Under the pieces are notes generated by a model. It was not told the origin of the DNA, searched no databases, and was given only the letters and a program-made list of their open reading frames with translations. Made by a program: the position numbers and the translations under genes. Positions 14,505 through 21,881 of a stretch of DNA of 22,015 nucleotides are shown here, piece after piece. The stretch is taken from assembly GCA_040376925.1 (NCBI GenBank), contig JBEIPU010000060.1, positions 1 through 22,015 of the forward strand, in the 5' to 3' direction. How positions within the stretch are numbered: the stretch's first letter is position 1; the number at the start of each line of letters is the position of its first letter. This DNA is from RAM1 sp040376925 (GTDB lineage Bacteria > Pseudomonadota > Gammaproteobacteria > Burkholderiales > Burkholderiaceae_C).

Positions 14505-15800
14505 CTACTTCGTTCGCTGGTCCAGCACGCGTTTCGCCTTCCCCAGGCTGCGCTCCACACCGCCTTCTGCACGCAGCTCGATCTTTGCACTGGTGCCAAT
14601 GAAGGTCTTGATCTCATGCGCCAGCGTCTGCGCCGCCATCTGCGCGGCAGCGGAATCGGGCAGCGTGCCGTGGCGCGTTTCCACCGCCACCGTCAGCGAA
14701 TCCAGCGGCCCTTCGCGCGTGAGGATGCACAGGTAGTGCGGTGCCAGCTCCGCACGCTTCAGGATCAGCTCCTCGATCTGCGTGGGAAACACATTGACCC
14801 CGCGCACGATCATCATGTCGTCGCTGCGTCCGGTGATCTTTTCCATGCGGCGCATGGTGCGCGCCGTGCCGGGCAACAGGCGGGTGAGGTCGCGCGTGCG
14901 GTAGCGGATGATGGGCAGCGCTTCCTTGGTCAGGCTGGTGAACACCAGCTCGCCCAGCTCCCCGTCGGCCACCGGCTCGCCGGTGTCGGGGTTGATGATC
15001 TCGGGGTAGAAATGGTCTTCCCAGATCGTGGGGCCGTCCTTGGTCTCCACGCATTCATTGGCCACGCCCGGGCCCATGACTTCGCTCAGGCCGTAGATGT
15101 CCACTGCATCCATTCCCATGCGCTTTTCAATCGCCAGGCGCATGTCGTTCGTCCACGGCTCGGCACCAAAGATGCCCAGGCGCAGGCTCGATTCGGCCGG
15201 GTTCATGCCCTGGCGCTCGAATTCGTCGGCAATGGCCAGCATGTAGCTGGGCGTGACCATGATGATGTCGGGCTTGAAGTCGGCAATCAGCTGCACCTGC
15301 CGCTCGGTCTGGCCGCCGCCAAACGGCACTACCGTCAGGCCCAGCTTTTCGGCGCCGTAGTGCGCGCCCAGGCCGCCGGTGAACAGCCCGTAGCCATAGC
15401 TCACATGCACCAGGTCGCCGGGCCGCGCACCGCTGGCGCGGATGCTGCGCGCCATCACGTGCGACCAGGTGTCAATGTCCTTTTGCGTGTAGCCCACTAC
15501 CGTGGGCTTGCCCGTGGTGCCGCTGGACGCATGGATGCGCGCACACTGCTCGCGCGGCACGGCAAACATGCCAAACGGGTAGCTGTCGCGCAGGTCCTTC
15601 TTGGTGGTGAACGGGAACTTCGCCAGGTCGGCCAGCGTGCGGCAGTCGTCCGGGTGCACGCCGGCCGCATCAAACTTGGCGCGATACACGGGGGAATTGG
15701 CGTACGCATGGCGCAGCGTGGCTTGCAGCCGCTTGAGCTGCAGGCCACGCAGCTCATCGATGCTGGCCTTTTCGACGGGTTCAAGTGCAAAACTTTTCAT
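14505..15800 (-). CDS. paaK: Phenylacetate-CoA ligase
   Basis: PaaK activates phenylacetate to phenylacetyl-CoA with ATP, the entry step of aerobic phenylacetate breakdown. The 431-residue protein is normal for the family and belongs to the adenylate-forming superfamily. The phosphate loop is SSGTTGKPT at 92-100, and YGLSE at 236-240 is the A5 motif. YRTRDL and GRSDDMMIVRGVNVFP are A7/A8 motifs, and the catalytic C-terminal lysine is probably in ERSLGKAKR. The ATG at 15800 overlaps the paaI stop by 4 nt, so it is the distal gene of paaG-paaI-paaK. Confidence 0.95.
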   Translation of the reverse strand: MKSFALEPVEKASIDELRGLQLKRLQATLRHAYANSPVYRAKFDAAGVHPDDCRTLADLAKFPFTTKKDLRDSYPFGMFAVPREQCARIHASSGTTGKPTVVGYTQKDIDTWSHVMARSIRASGARPGDLVHVSYGYGLFTGGLGAHYGAEKLGLTVVPFGGGQTERQVQLIADFKPDIIMVTPSYMLAIADEFERQGMNPAESSLRLGIFGAEPWTNDMRLAIEKRMGMDAVDIYGLSEVMGPGVANECVETKDGPTIWEDHFYPEIINPDTGEPVADGELGELVFTSLTKEALPIIRYRTRDLTRLLPGTARTMRRMEKITGRSDDMMIVRGVNVFPTQIEELILKRAELAPHYLCILTREGPLDSLTVAVETRHGTLPDSAAAQMAAQTLAHEIKTFIGTSAKIELRAEGGVERSLGKAKRVLDQRTK

Positions 15801-16240
15801 GCAGACTCCCCGGGGACCACGGTTCCGGCAATGCTGGCGCTCTTGCCGCGGAACATCGCCACCACCTCGCCGCGCTGGTTGCTCACCTTCATGTCGTAAA
15901 TGCCGTGGCGGCCCGACAGCGTCTGCTCCACGCCCTCGCAGGTCAGTACGTCGCCCAGCTGGCCGGGCTTGAGGAATTCAATGCTGCAGCCCGCCGCCAC
16001 CGTGACCTTGTTGTGGCTGTTGCAGGCAAACGCAAAGGTGGAATCGGCCAGCGTGAAGATAAAGCCGCCGTGGCAGATCCTGTGGCCGTTCAGGTGCAGT
16101 TCACGCACCGTCATGCGCAACACGGCGCGCCCGGGCTCGCAGCTCAAAAGCTCCATGCCCATGGTGTCTTTGGAGGCCGTGTCATGGGCCCACATGGCTT
16201 CGCCCACGCGTTGTGCGAGATCGGTCGCTGCCATGGTCAT
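15797..16240 (-). CDS. paaI: Hydroxyphenylacetyl-CoA thioesterase PaaI
   Basis: This 147-residue hot-dog-fold thioesterase hydrolyses aromatic CoA thioesters and is thought to rescue CoA from dead-end intermediates of the phenylacetate pathway. The catalytic segment is LNGHRICHGGFIFTLAD, with N51, H57-G58-G59 and D66 matching the PaaI active site. Its ATG overlaps the paaG stop by 4 nt and its stop overlaps the paaK start by 4 nt, so the three genes are translationally linked. A second ATG at 16234 is an alternative start. Confidence 0.94.
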   Translation of the reverse strand: MTMAATDLAQRVGEAMWAHDTASKDTMGMELLSCEPGRAVLRMTVRELHLNGHRICHGGFIFTLADSTFAFACNSHNKVTVAAGCSIEFLKPGQLGDVLTCEGVEQTLSGRHGIYDMKVSNQRGEVVAMFRGKSASIAGTVVPGESA

Positions 16241-17040
16241 TCGCCTTTGAATTGCGCGGGCCGCTTCTGCAGGAAAGCCGTCACGCCTTCGATGTAGTCG
16301 TGCGTGCCGCCCAGGGCCGACTGCGTGTCGCGCTCCATGTCCAGCTGGCGGTCCAGGTCATTGGACGCGGCGGCGCGCAGCAGCTTGCGCGTCTGCACCA
16401 GGGCCTGGGTGGGCAACACCGCCAGCCGGTGCGCCAGCTTCAGTGCGGCTTCCATGCAGTCCTGACCTTCGGGCGCCACATCCCAGATCATTCCCCACTC
16501 TTTCGCATCCCTGGCCGACAGCTTGTCGCCCAGCATGGCGCAGCCCATGGCGCGCGCCAGGCCCAGTTTCCTGATCAGGAACCAGGTGCCGCCGGCGTCG
16601 GGCACCAGCCCGATCTTGCTGAACGCCTGGATGAACGAGGCCGACGGCGCGGCAATGGCGAGGTCGCAGGCCATCGCGATGGAGGCACCCGCGCCGGCGG
16701 CCACGCCGTTGATGGCCGCCACCGTGGGCACCTTCAGCGCCATCAGACGGCGGGTGGTGGGGTTGAAGGCCTGCTCGATGATGGGGCCGGGGTCGGCGCG
16801 CTTCACCAGGTCGGGGCCGGGTTCAAAGTCAAACTCCGCCAGGTCGGCCCCGGCACAAAAGCCCCGGCCGGCGCCGGTGAGCACCAGCGCGCGCAAGGTC
16901 CTGTCGGCCTCCACCTTGTCCAGCGCGGCCCACAGCTCCCGGTGCATCTGGCGCGTGAAGCTGTTGAGCGCCTGGGGGCGGTTCAGCGTGACGAGGGCCA
17001 CTGCACCGTCGGTGCGCAGCAGAACAGTCGGTTCGGTCAT
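16237..17040 (-). CDS. paaG: 2-(1,2-epoxy-1,2-dihydrophenyl)acetyl-CoA isomerase PaaG
   Basis: PaaG is a crotonase-fold enzyme that converts the ring-epoxide of phenylacetyl-CoA to its oxepin form. The protein has 267 residues. At the crotonase glutamate positions it has Ser120 (in GAGASIAMACDL) and Phe140, so it cannot be an ordinary hydratase. Asp148 in GLVPDAGGTW corresponds to the aspartate conserved in PaaG isomerases. The oxyanion-hole motif is FCAGADL. The start at 17040 is supported by the Shine-Dalgarno CAGGAGAC just upstream (around 17050); a longer frame to 17070 has none. First gene of paaG-paaI-paaK, divergent from the hydratase at 17148. Confidence 0.92.
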   Translation of the reverse strand: MTEPTVLLRTDGAVALVTLNRPQALNSFTRQMHRELWAALDKVEADRTLRALVLTGAGRGFCAGADLAEFDFEPGPDLVKRADPGPIIEQAFNPTTRRLMALKVPTVAAINGVAAGAGASIAMACDLAIAAPSASFIQAFSKIGLVPDAGGTWFLIRKLGLARAMGCAMLGDKLSARDAKEWGMIWDVAPEGQDCMEAALKLAHRLAVLPTQALVQTRKLLRAAASNDLDRQLDMERDTQSALGGTHDYIEGVTAFLQKRPAQFKGE

Positions 17041-17069
17041 TGAAATGTCTCCTGGACGTGAATCTATCA

Positions 17070-17093
17070 TTAACCAACCGATCGGTCGGCTAA
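17070..17093. promoter_or_regulatory. PaaR/TetR-type operator between the divergent paa genes
   Basis: A 24-bp palindrome centred between 17081 and 17082 contains AACCAACCGATCGGTCGG. Ten of twelve pairs match. Its CCGAtCGG core with flanking CC/GG and AT-rich ends resembles operators of TetR-family PaaR repressors known for Burkholderiales phenylacetate genes. It lies 30 bp upstream of the paaG start and 55 bp upstream of the hydratase start. One bound repressor could therefore cover promoters on both sides and would be released by phenylacetyl-CoA. The palindrome is seen; the regulator is inferred. Confidence 0.65.
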
Positions 17094-17107
17094 TGTTTTC
17101 CCTTGGT

Positions 17108-17113
17108 TATAGT
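17108..17113 (+). promoter_or_regulatory. Candidate -10 box for the enoyl-CoA hydratase gene
   Basis: TATAGT lies about 35 nt before the ATG at 17148. The -35 region at 16-18 nt spacing falls inside the palindrome at 17070-17093, so a repressor there would block the polymerase. The hydratase has a good ribosome-binding site, AGGAG at 17136-17140. Confidence 0.4.
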
Positions 17114-17147
17114 TGCCCATTCCATCAGAGAAATCAGGAGCAAGTCC

Positions 17148-17927
17148 ATGGCCTACGAAATGATTGAGGTCCGCACCGAAGGCGGCAAGGTCGGCATCGT
17201 CACGCTGAACCGTCCCAAGCAGCTCAATGCTTTGAACAATCAGCTCATGGACGAGCTGGGCGCCGCGCTCAAGGCATTCGACGCCGACCCGGCCATCGGC
17301 TGCATGATCGTGACCGGCAGCGAAAAGGCCTTTGCCGCGGGCGCCGACATCGGCGCCATGGCGACCTACACCTTTGCCGACGTCTACAAGGGCGACTACA
17401 TCACCCGCAACTGGGAAACCATCCGCGGCATCCGCAAGCCGGTGATCGCCGCAGTCAGCGGCTTTGCGCTGGGCGGCGGCTGCGAGCTGGCCATGATGTG
17501 CGACTTCATCATCGCCGCAGACAACGCGAAATTCGGCCAGCCCGAAATCAAGCTGGGCATCATTCCCGGCGCGGGCGGCACCCAGCGCCTGCCGCGCGCA
17601 GTGGGCAAGTCCAAGGCCATGGACATGGCGCTCACGGCCCGCATGATGGACGCCACCGAGGCCGAGCGCAGCGGCCTGGTCAGCCGCGTGGTGCCGCTGG
17701 ACAAGCTGATGGACGAGGCGCTGGGCGCGGCGCTGGTGATCAGCGAGTTCTCGCAGATCGCGGTGATGGCAGCCAAGGAATCAGTGAACCGCGCGTTTGA
17801 ATCCGGCCTGTCGGACGGTGTGATGTTTGAGCGGCGCATGTTCCACGCGCTGTTTGCCACCACCGACCAGAAAGAGGGCATGGACGCCTTTGTAAACAAG
17901 CGCAAAGCCGCGTTTACACACGAATAA
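17148..17927 (+). CDS. paaF: Enoyl-CoA hydratase (PaaF-like)
   Basis: This 259-residue crotonase-family hydratase has both catalytic glutamates: Glu113 in LGGGCELAMMCDF and Glu133 in GQPEIKLGIIPGAGG. The oxyanion-hole residues are in FAAGADI. These features predict syn-hydration of 2-enoyl-CoA thioesters. In the phenylacetate pathway the corresponding step is the hydration by PaaF of 2,3-dehydroadipyl-CoA. The shared operator with paaG-paaI-paaK supports that role, but a general short-chain hydratase is also possible, so the symbol is provisional. The start at 17148 has AGGAG 7 nt upstream; the frame is open a little further 5' without support. Confidence 0.85.
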   Translation: MAYEMIEVRTEGGKVGIVTLNRPKQLNALNNQLMDELGAALKAFDADPAIGCMIVTGSEKAFAAGADIGAMATYTFADVYKGDYITRNWETIRGIRKPVIAAVSGFALGGGCELAMMCDFIIAADNAKFGQPEIKLGIIPGAGGTQRLPRAVGKSKAMDMALTARMMDATEAERSGLVSRVVPLDKLMDEALGAALVISEFSQIAVMAAKESVNRAFESGLSDGVMFERRMFHALFATTDQKEGMDAFVNKRKAAFTHE

Positions 17928-18031
17928 GCGCCAATCCGCGCCAGATTCCTGTATGGTCATCTGACCCACGGCGAGCGGTCGCCAGATTGCGACACCCGCA
18001 GCCAGCCCGCTCACGCCTCAGGAGCCCCGCC

Positions 18032-18442
18032 ATGACCACCCGCCGCCTCTTCATCCAGATCGTGCCCGTGTCAGGCGCCGTTCTGCTCGCTGCCTGTTCC
18101 GACAAGGCACCCCCGCCAGCAGCTGCGCCGCCTGCGGCCCCCGCACCCAACCCCGCCCCCGCGCCGGCACCCGCCGCAGCCCCGGCTGCAGCGCCCCCCG
18201 CAGCGGCGCTCGGCCCCATGGTGGACGAAAAGGAAGCCGCCGCAGTCGCGCTGGGCTACGTGGCGGATGCCGCGCGGGTGGACAAGGCCAAGTACCCCAA
18301 GTACGCCCCGGGCCAGGCCTGCGGCAACTGCGCGCTGTACCAGGGGGTGGCCGGCGCCGCTGCCGGGCCGTGCCCGCTGTTTGCCGGCCAGCAGGTAAGC
18401 GCGGCGGGCTGGTGCGGGTCCTACGTCAAGAAAACCGGCTGA
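18032..18442 (+). CDS. High-potential iron-sulfur protein (HiPIP), Tat-exported, probable lipoprotein
   Basis: HiPIPs carry one [4Fe-4S] cluster and shuttle electrons in the periplasm. The 136-residue precursor has a twin-arginine signal, TTRRLFIQ at 2-9, used for folded cofactor proteins. The hydrophobic part ends in LLAAC with Cys22, which fits a lipobox. A Pro/Ala-only linker follows at about 27-62, then the HiPIP domain with cluster cysteines C97, C100, C114 and C128 (C-x2-C-x13-C-x13-C). The domain also shows the usual YVADAARVDKAKYPKY and GWCGSYVKK. A Shine-Dalgarno CAGGAG lies at 18018-18023, supporting the 18032 start. Whether Cys22 is lipidated is inference. The 104-bp gap upstream holds a possible -10 (TATGGT, 17952-17957). 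Confidence 0.92.
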   Translation: MTTRRLFIQIVPVSGAVLLAACSDKAPPPAAAPPAAPAPNPAPAPAPAAAPAAAPPAAALGPMVDEKEAAAVALGYVADAARVDKAKYPKYAPGQACGNCALYQGVAGAAAGPCPLFAGQQVSAAGWCGSYVKKTG

Positions 18443-18463
18443 TCACACGCGCAGCCGATTGGT

Positions 18464-18469
18464 TATAAT
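18464..18469 (+). promoter_or_regulatory. -10 box of the tRNA gene
   Basis: A perfect TATAAT lies 10 nt before the first base of the tRNA, the usual distance for a stable-RNA promoter with a short leader. The -35 element is unclear (TGATCA at 18440-18445, 18-nt spacing). The box is followed by a GC-rich discriminator. Confidence 0.65.
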
Positions 18470-18479
18470 CGCGGGCTTC

Positions 18480-18556
18480 GGCGCTTTAGCTCAGTCGGTT
18501 AGAGCGATGGAATCATAATCCACAGGTCCGCGGTTCGAATCCGTGAAGCGCCACCA
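18480..18556 (+). tRNA. tRNA with CAT anticodon (elongator Met type)
   Basis: The 77-nt cloverleaf includes an encoded CCA. The acceptor stem is GGCGCTT/AAGCGCC, the D-stem GCTC/GAGC, the T-stem CGCGG/CCGTG (one G-T) with loop TTCGAAT, and the anticodon loop ATCATAA with CAT at positions 34-36. The first acceptor pair is G1-C72, so it is not the initiator, which has a mismatch there. The top anticodon-stem pair, A27-C43, is mismatched. Elongator Met is the default call. A CAT tRNA whose C34 becomes lysidine would decode Ile AUA instead, and I cannot separate these by eye. Confidence 0.92.
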
Positions 18557-18563
18557 GACTCCC

Positions 18564-18596
18564 AAGCCTTGCAGGCCCTGCCCGCAAGGCTTTTTT
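18564..18596 (+). terminator. Intrinsic terminator after the tRNA
   Basis: A perfect 9-bp stem, AAGCCTTGC (18564-18572) and GCAAGGCTT (18584-18592), with an 11-nt loop runs straight into a T-tract (TTTTTT at 18591-18596). It begins 8 nt after the tRNA CCA end. This is the only textbook rho-independent terminator in the window. Confidence 0.88.
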
Positions 18597-18670
18597 CATA
18601 CCTCTGTTTTCCCGGGCCCGTTGTTACACTGACGGTCCCTCACCCGCTTCACAGCCTCTGGACGTACACC

Positions 18671-19105
18671 ATGATCCGCTGCACACGAAGCCGCCACCGG
18701 GCCGCCGCGCATGCTTTTGCCGCGCTGGCGCTGTTGGCAGGCTCATTCGCTTTGCTTCCACCACCCGCCGCCGCGCAGGGCATCGTGCGTGAAGCGCCCA
18801 AGGACGTGCGACCGGGCCGCCTGGTCGTCACCGCTGCGCCGCAGATCACCATCGACGGCAAGCCCGACCGGCTGTCGCCCGGCGCGCGGATCCGCGACCT
18901 GAACAACATGCTGGTCATGTCGGCCGGCATCACCGGCCAGGACATCCCCGTGGTGTACCGCCGCGACGCGGCCGGCCTGGTGCACGAGGCCTGGGTGCTG
19001 ACGCCTGACGAGTACCGCCGCCTGGGCGGCGTGGACGCCAGCACGGCCGAAGGCTACAAGCGCCTGGCCGAGCTGCTGGCGCTGATTTTTGGCGCGCGCA
19101 AGTAA
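18671..19105 (+). CDS. Small exported protein of unknown function upstream of miaB
   Basis: I do not recognise a named family. The 144-residue product has a basic N-terminus (MIRCTRSRHR), a hydrophobic stretch and a cleavage-like AAA before QG at about residue 35, i.e. a Sec signal peptide. The mature part of about 109 residues opens with a basic/Pro region (REAPKDVRPGRLVV). It has a beta-rich core with LSPGARIRDLNNMLVMSAGITGQDIPVVYRRD and a helical end (YKRLAELLALIF). Only one cysteine occurs, in the signal peptide, so there is no haem or metal signature. The stop lies 12 nt before miaB, suggesting co-transcription. A candidate -10, TACACT at 18625-18630, follows the tRNA terminator. The frame is open upstream to 18569 across the terminator, which is not credible. 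Confidence 0.8.
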   Translation: MIRCTRSRHRAAAHAFAALALLAGSFALLPPPAAAQGIVREAPKDVRPGRLVVTAAPQITIDGKPDRLSPGARIRDLNNMLVMSAGITGQDIPVVYRRDAAGLVHEAWVLTPDEYRRLGGVDASTAEGYKRLAELLALIFGARK

Positions 19106-19117
19106 GCCGGGGGCCGC

Positions 19118-20458
19118 ATGAGCAAGAAAGTTTTTATCAAGACCTTCGGCTGCCAGATGAACGAGTACGACTCGGACAAGATGGCCGATGTGATGAACGC
19201 CGCGCAGGGCTACGAGCCCACGCAGGACGTGGAGCAGGCCGACCTGATCCTGTTCAACACCTGCTCGGTGCGCGAAAAGGCGCAGGAGAAGGTCTTCAGC
19301 GACCTGGGCCGCGTGCAGCACCTCAAGAAAAAGGGCGTGCTGATCGGCGTGGGCGGCTGCGTGGCCAGCCAGGAGGGCGCCGAGATCATCAAGCGCGCGC
19401 CCTATGTGGACGTGGTGTTCGGCCCCCAGACCCTGCACCGTCTGCCCGAGCTGCTGGACGCACGCGCAAAGCAGCAGCGCCCCCAGGTGGACATCAGCTT
19501 TCCCGAGATTGAAAAGTTCGACCACCTGCCGCCCGCGCGGGTGGAGGGCGCCACGGCCTTCGTGAGCATCATGGAAGGCTGCAGCAAGTACTGCAGCTAC
19601 TGCGTGGTTCCCTACACGCGCGGCGAGGAAGTCTCGCGCCCGTTTGACGACGTGCTCACCGAAATCGCCGGGCTGGCCGCACAGGGCGTGCGCGAGGTGA
19701 CGCTGCTGGGCCAGAACGTCAACGCCTACCGCGGTGCCATGGGCGGCACGGCCGAGATCGCAGACTTTGCGCTCCTGATCGAGTACGTGGCCGACATCCC
19801 CGGCATCGAGCGCATCCGCTACACCACCAGCCACCCCAATGAGTTCACGCAGCGCCTGATTGACGTGTATGCGCGGGTGCCCAAGCTGGTGAGCCACCTG
19901 CACCTGCCGGTTCAGCACGGCAGTGACCGCATCCTGATGGCCATGAAGCGCGGCTACACCGCGATGGAATACAAGAGCACCGTGCGCAAGCTGCGCGCGA
20001 TCCGCCCCGACATGGCCATGAGCAGCGACTTCATCGTGGGCTTTCCGGGCGAGACGGACGACGACTTCAGCAGGATGATGAAGCTGATTGACGACATTGA
20101 GTTTGACAACAGCTTCAGCTTCATCTTCAGCCCCCGCCCCGGCACGCCCGCGGCCAACCTGCACGACGACACGCCGCACGCCGTGAAGCTGGCGCGGCTG
20201 CAGCAGCTGCAGGCGGTGATCGAGGCCAATATCCGCCGTTTCAGCGCGCAGCGCGTGGGCACCGTGCAGCGCATCCTGGTGGAAGGCCCGTCGCGCAAGG
20301 ACGCGTCGGAGCTGGCCGGACGCACCGAATGCAACCGCGTGGTCAACTTCAAGGGCCACCCGCGCCTGATAGGCCAGATGGTGGATGTGACAGTGACCGA
20401 GGCCTACCCGCATTCGCTGCGCGGCGAAGTCCGCCTGGCGCAGCCCGAGCCGGCCTGA
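19118..20458 (+). CDS. miaB: tRNA-2-methylthio-N6-dimethylallyladenosine synthase MiaB
   Basis: MiaB is a radical-SAM methylthiotransferase that adds a methylthio group to i6A37 in tRNAs reading U-starting codons. The 446-residue protein has the three domains in order. The N-terminal MTTase domain has the auxiliary-cluster cysteines C12 (KTFGCQMNEYDS), C49 (NTCSVREKA) and C81 (GGCVAS). The radical-SAM domain has C155, C159 and C162 (GCSKYCSYC). A C-terminal TRAM domain spans about 380-446. All catalytic cysteines are present. The kinase gene begins 17 nt after its stop. Confidence 0.97.
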   Translation: MSKKVFIKTFGCQMNEYDSDKMADVMNAAQGYEPTQDVEQADLILFNTCSVREKAQEKVFSDLGRVQHLKKKGVLIGVGGCVASQEGAEIIKRAPYVDVVFGPQTLHRLPELLDARAKQQRPQVDISFPEIEKFDHLPPARVEGATAFVSIMEGCSKYCSYCVVPYTRGEEVSRPFDDVLTEIAGLAAQGVREVTLLGQNVNAYRGAMGGTAEIADFALLIEYVADIPGIERIRYTTSHPNEFTQRLIDVYARVPKLVSHLHLPVQHGSDRILMAMKRGYTAMEYKSTVRKLRAIRPDMAMSSDFIVGFPGETDDDFSRMMKLIDDIEFDNSFSFIFSPRPGTPAANLHDDTPHAVKLARLQQLQAVIEANIRRFSAQRVGTVQRILVEGPSRKDASELAGRTECNRVVNFKGHPRLIGQMVDVTVTEAYPHSLRGEVRLAQPEPA

Positions 20459-20474
20459 GCCGGCAGCAGCACGC

Positions 20475-21881
20475 ATGGGTTCATTTCGCCAGCTGCTGCT
20501 GGTTGCCTTCCTGCTGATTGCCGCCCTGCTGGGCGGCACTGCCCTGCGCGCGGTGGTGATCCTGGACCGGCTGATGGCCCAGAGCAGCACCGAGGCCGCG
20601 CGCGCGCTGGACCTGAGCGCGGCGGTGCAGGCGCTGGCTGCGCGCACCACGGCCATGGAGCGCGCTGCGCGCCAATCACTGATCCTGAATGACGTCGTGC
20701 TGCGCCGCCAGTTCGAGGCCGAGGCCGGCAACGCCCGCGCCGCGGTGGACCGCATCGTCAAGCAAGGTCTGCCCGGTGCCGACACCGCGGCCTGGCGTAC
20801 ACAGCTGGACACGATTGCCGAATGGATGGACGGGCCCAGCGCCACCGCGCTGGACCGCGAACGCGCGGTGGCCGCGGCCTTTCGCGAGCTGGGCGCGATC
20901 AACAGTGCCATCTCTGGCCAGGTGCAGGCCCTGATCGAAAGCCGCAATACTGCCCTGCAGGAACAGCTGGGCGCCAGCCGCGCGCGCCTGATGCAGCAGG
21001 TGGTGCTGGCCATTGTCATTGCGGTCACGCTGGCCTTTGCGCTGGGCATCTGGCTGGCGCGGCCGTTTGGCCGGCTGGAGGCCGCCATCGCCGGCCTGGG
21101 CGAAAACCAGCTCAGCCAGCCCATTGACATCCCCGGTCCGTCGGATGTGCGCCGCGTGAGCCAGCGGCTGGAATGGCTGCGCCTGCGCCTGACCGAGCTG
21201 GACGAGGACAAATCGCGCTTTCTGCGCCATGTGTCGCATGAGCTCAAGACGCCGCTGGCCGCGCTGCGCGAGGGCGTGGCCCTGCTGGAAGACGGCGTGA
21301 CCGGCGAGCTCAATGCCAGCCAGCGCGAGGTGGCGCGCATCCTGCACCAGAACACGCTGGCCCTGCAGCGCCAGATCGAGGCGCTGCTGCGATTCAACGC
21401 CGCGGCGTTCGAGGCGCGCCAGCTCAACCGCCGCCCCACCGACCTGTTGGCCCTGCTGGAAGAGCAGGCCGAAGCCCAGCGCCTGCAGTGGCGTGCGCGC
21501 GGCCTGGCCGTGAGCGTGCAGGGCACAGCGCTGAGCGTGCCGGTGGACGCCGACAAGCTGGGCACGGCGATTGCAAACATCCTGTCCAATGCCATCCGTT
21601 TCTCCCCCCCGGGCAGCACCATCCGCCTGGCCCTGTCAGAAGCCCCGGGCGTCGCGCGCATTGACATCGCCGACGCCGGCCCCGGCATCGCCCCCGCCGA
21701 CCGCGCCCGCGTGTTCGAGCCCTTTTACCGGGGCGAGCGCCAGCCCGAGGACGCCGTGCCCGGCACCGGCATCGGCCTGTCGATCGTGCGCGAGTACGTG
21801 GCCGCCCATGGCGGCCAGGTCGCGCTGTTGTCTGATGGCGCGGGCACCGTTTTCCGTATAGAAATCCCCCATGCGCGTTGA
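20475..21881 (+). CDS. Sensor histidine kinase, GlrK/QseE-like
   Basis: This 468-residue membrane kinase has one helix at about 6-30, a helical periplasmic domain (about 31-175) and a second helix at about 176-196. HAMP follows (about 197-250), then HisKA with the phospho-accepting His255 in RHVSHELKTPLAAL. The ATPase domain has N372 (ILSNAIRFSPPG), D400-A-G-P-G404 (G1) and G430-T-G-I-G434 (G2). All catalytic boxes are intact. The order kinase then small lipoprotein matches the glrK-qseG-glrR arrangement of E. coli, where the kinase responds to envelope stress and the partner is a sigma-54 activator. The response regulator is not in the window, so the name is provisional. There is no clear Shine-Dalgarno; it follows miaB by 16 nt and is probably read through from it. 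Confidence 0.9.
   Translation: MGSFRQLLLVAFLLIAALLGGTALRAVVILDRLMAQSSTEAARALDLSAAVQALAARTTAMERAARQSLILNDVVLRRQFEAEAGNARAAVDRIVKQGLPGADTAAWRTQLDTIAEWMDGPSATALDRERAVAAAFRELGAINSAISGQVQALIESRNTALQEQLGASRARLMQQVVLAIVIAVTLAFALGIWLARPFGRLEAAIAGLGENQLSQPIDIPGPSDVRRVSQRLEWLRLRLTELDEDKSRFLRHVSHELKTPLAALREGVALLEDGVTGELNASQREVARILHQNTLALQRQIEALLRFNAAAFEARQLNRRPTDLLALLEEQAEAQRLQWRARGLAVSVQGTALSVPVDADKLGTAIANILSNAIRFSPPGSTIRLALSEAPGVARIDIADAGPGIAPADRARVFEPFYRGERQPEDAVPGTGIGLSIVREYVAAHGGQVALLSDGAGTVFRIEIPHAR

Noticed and set aside
17940..17988. 8-bp direct repeat GCCAGATT (17940-17947, 17981-17988) and a 5-bp hairpin GGCGA-GCGG-TCGCC (17970-17983) between the hydratase and HiPIP genes
   Set aside because: Short repeats of this size are expected by chance in GC-rich DNA, and there is no T-run to make a terminator.
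18480..18596. The tRNA and downstream hairpin as a possible integration site for a mobile element
   Set aside because: No integrase, no repeated tRNA 3' end and no change in gene content follow. The hairpin is simply the tRNA terminator.
18569..18670. A 34-residue N-terminal extension of the small exported protein
   Set aside because: It would begin inside the tRNA terminator hairpin and would bury the signal peptide that starts at the ATG at 18671.
18743..21688. A 981-codon open frame on the minus strand across the exported protein, miaB and kinase genes
   Set aside because: It is an antisense shadow of high-GC codon bias. The plus strand carries clear homologues with intact catalytic motifs, and the antisense product is low-complexity Arg/Ser/His/Gln-rich with no recognisable domain.
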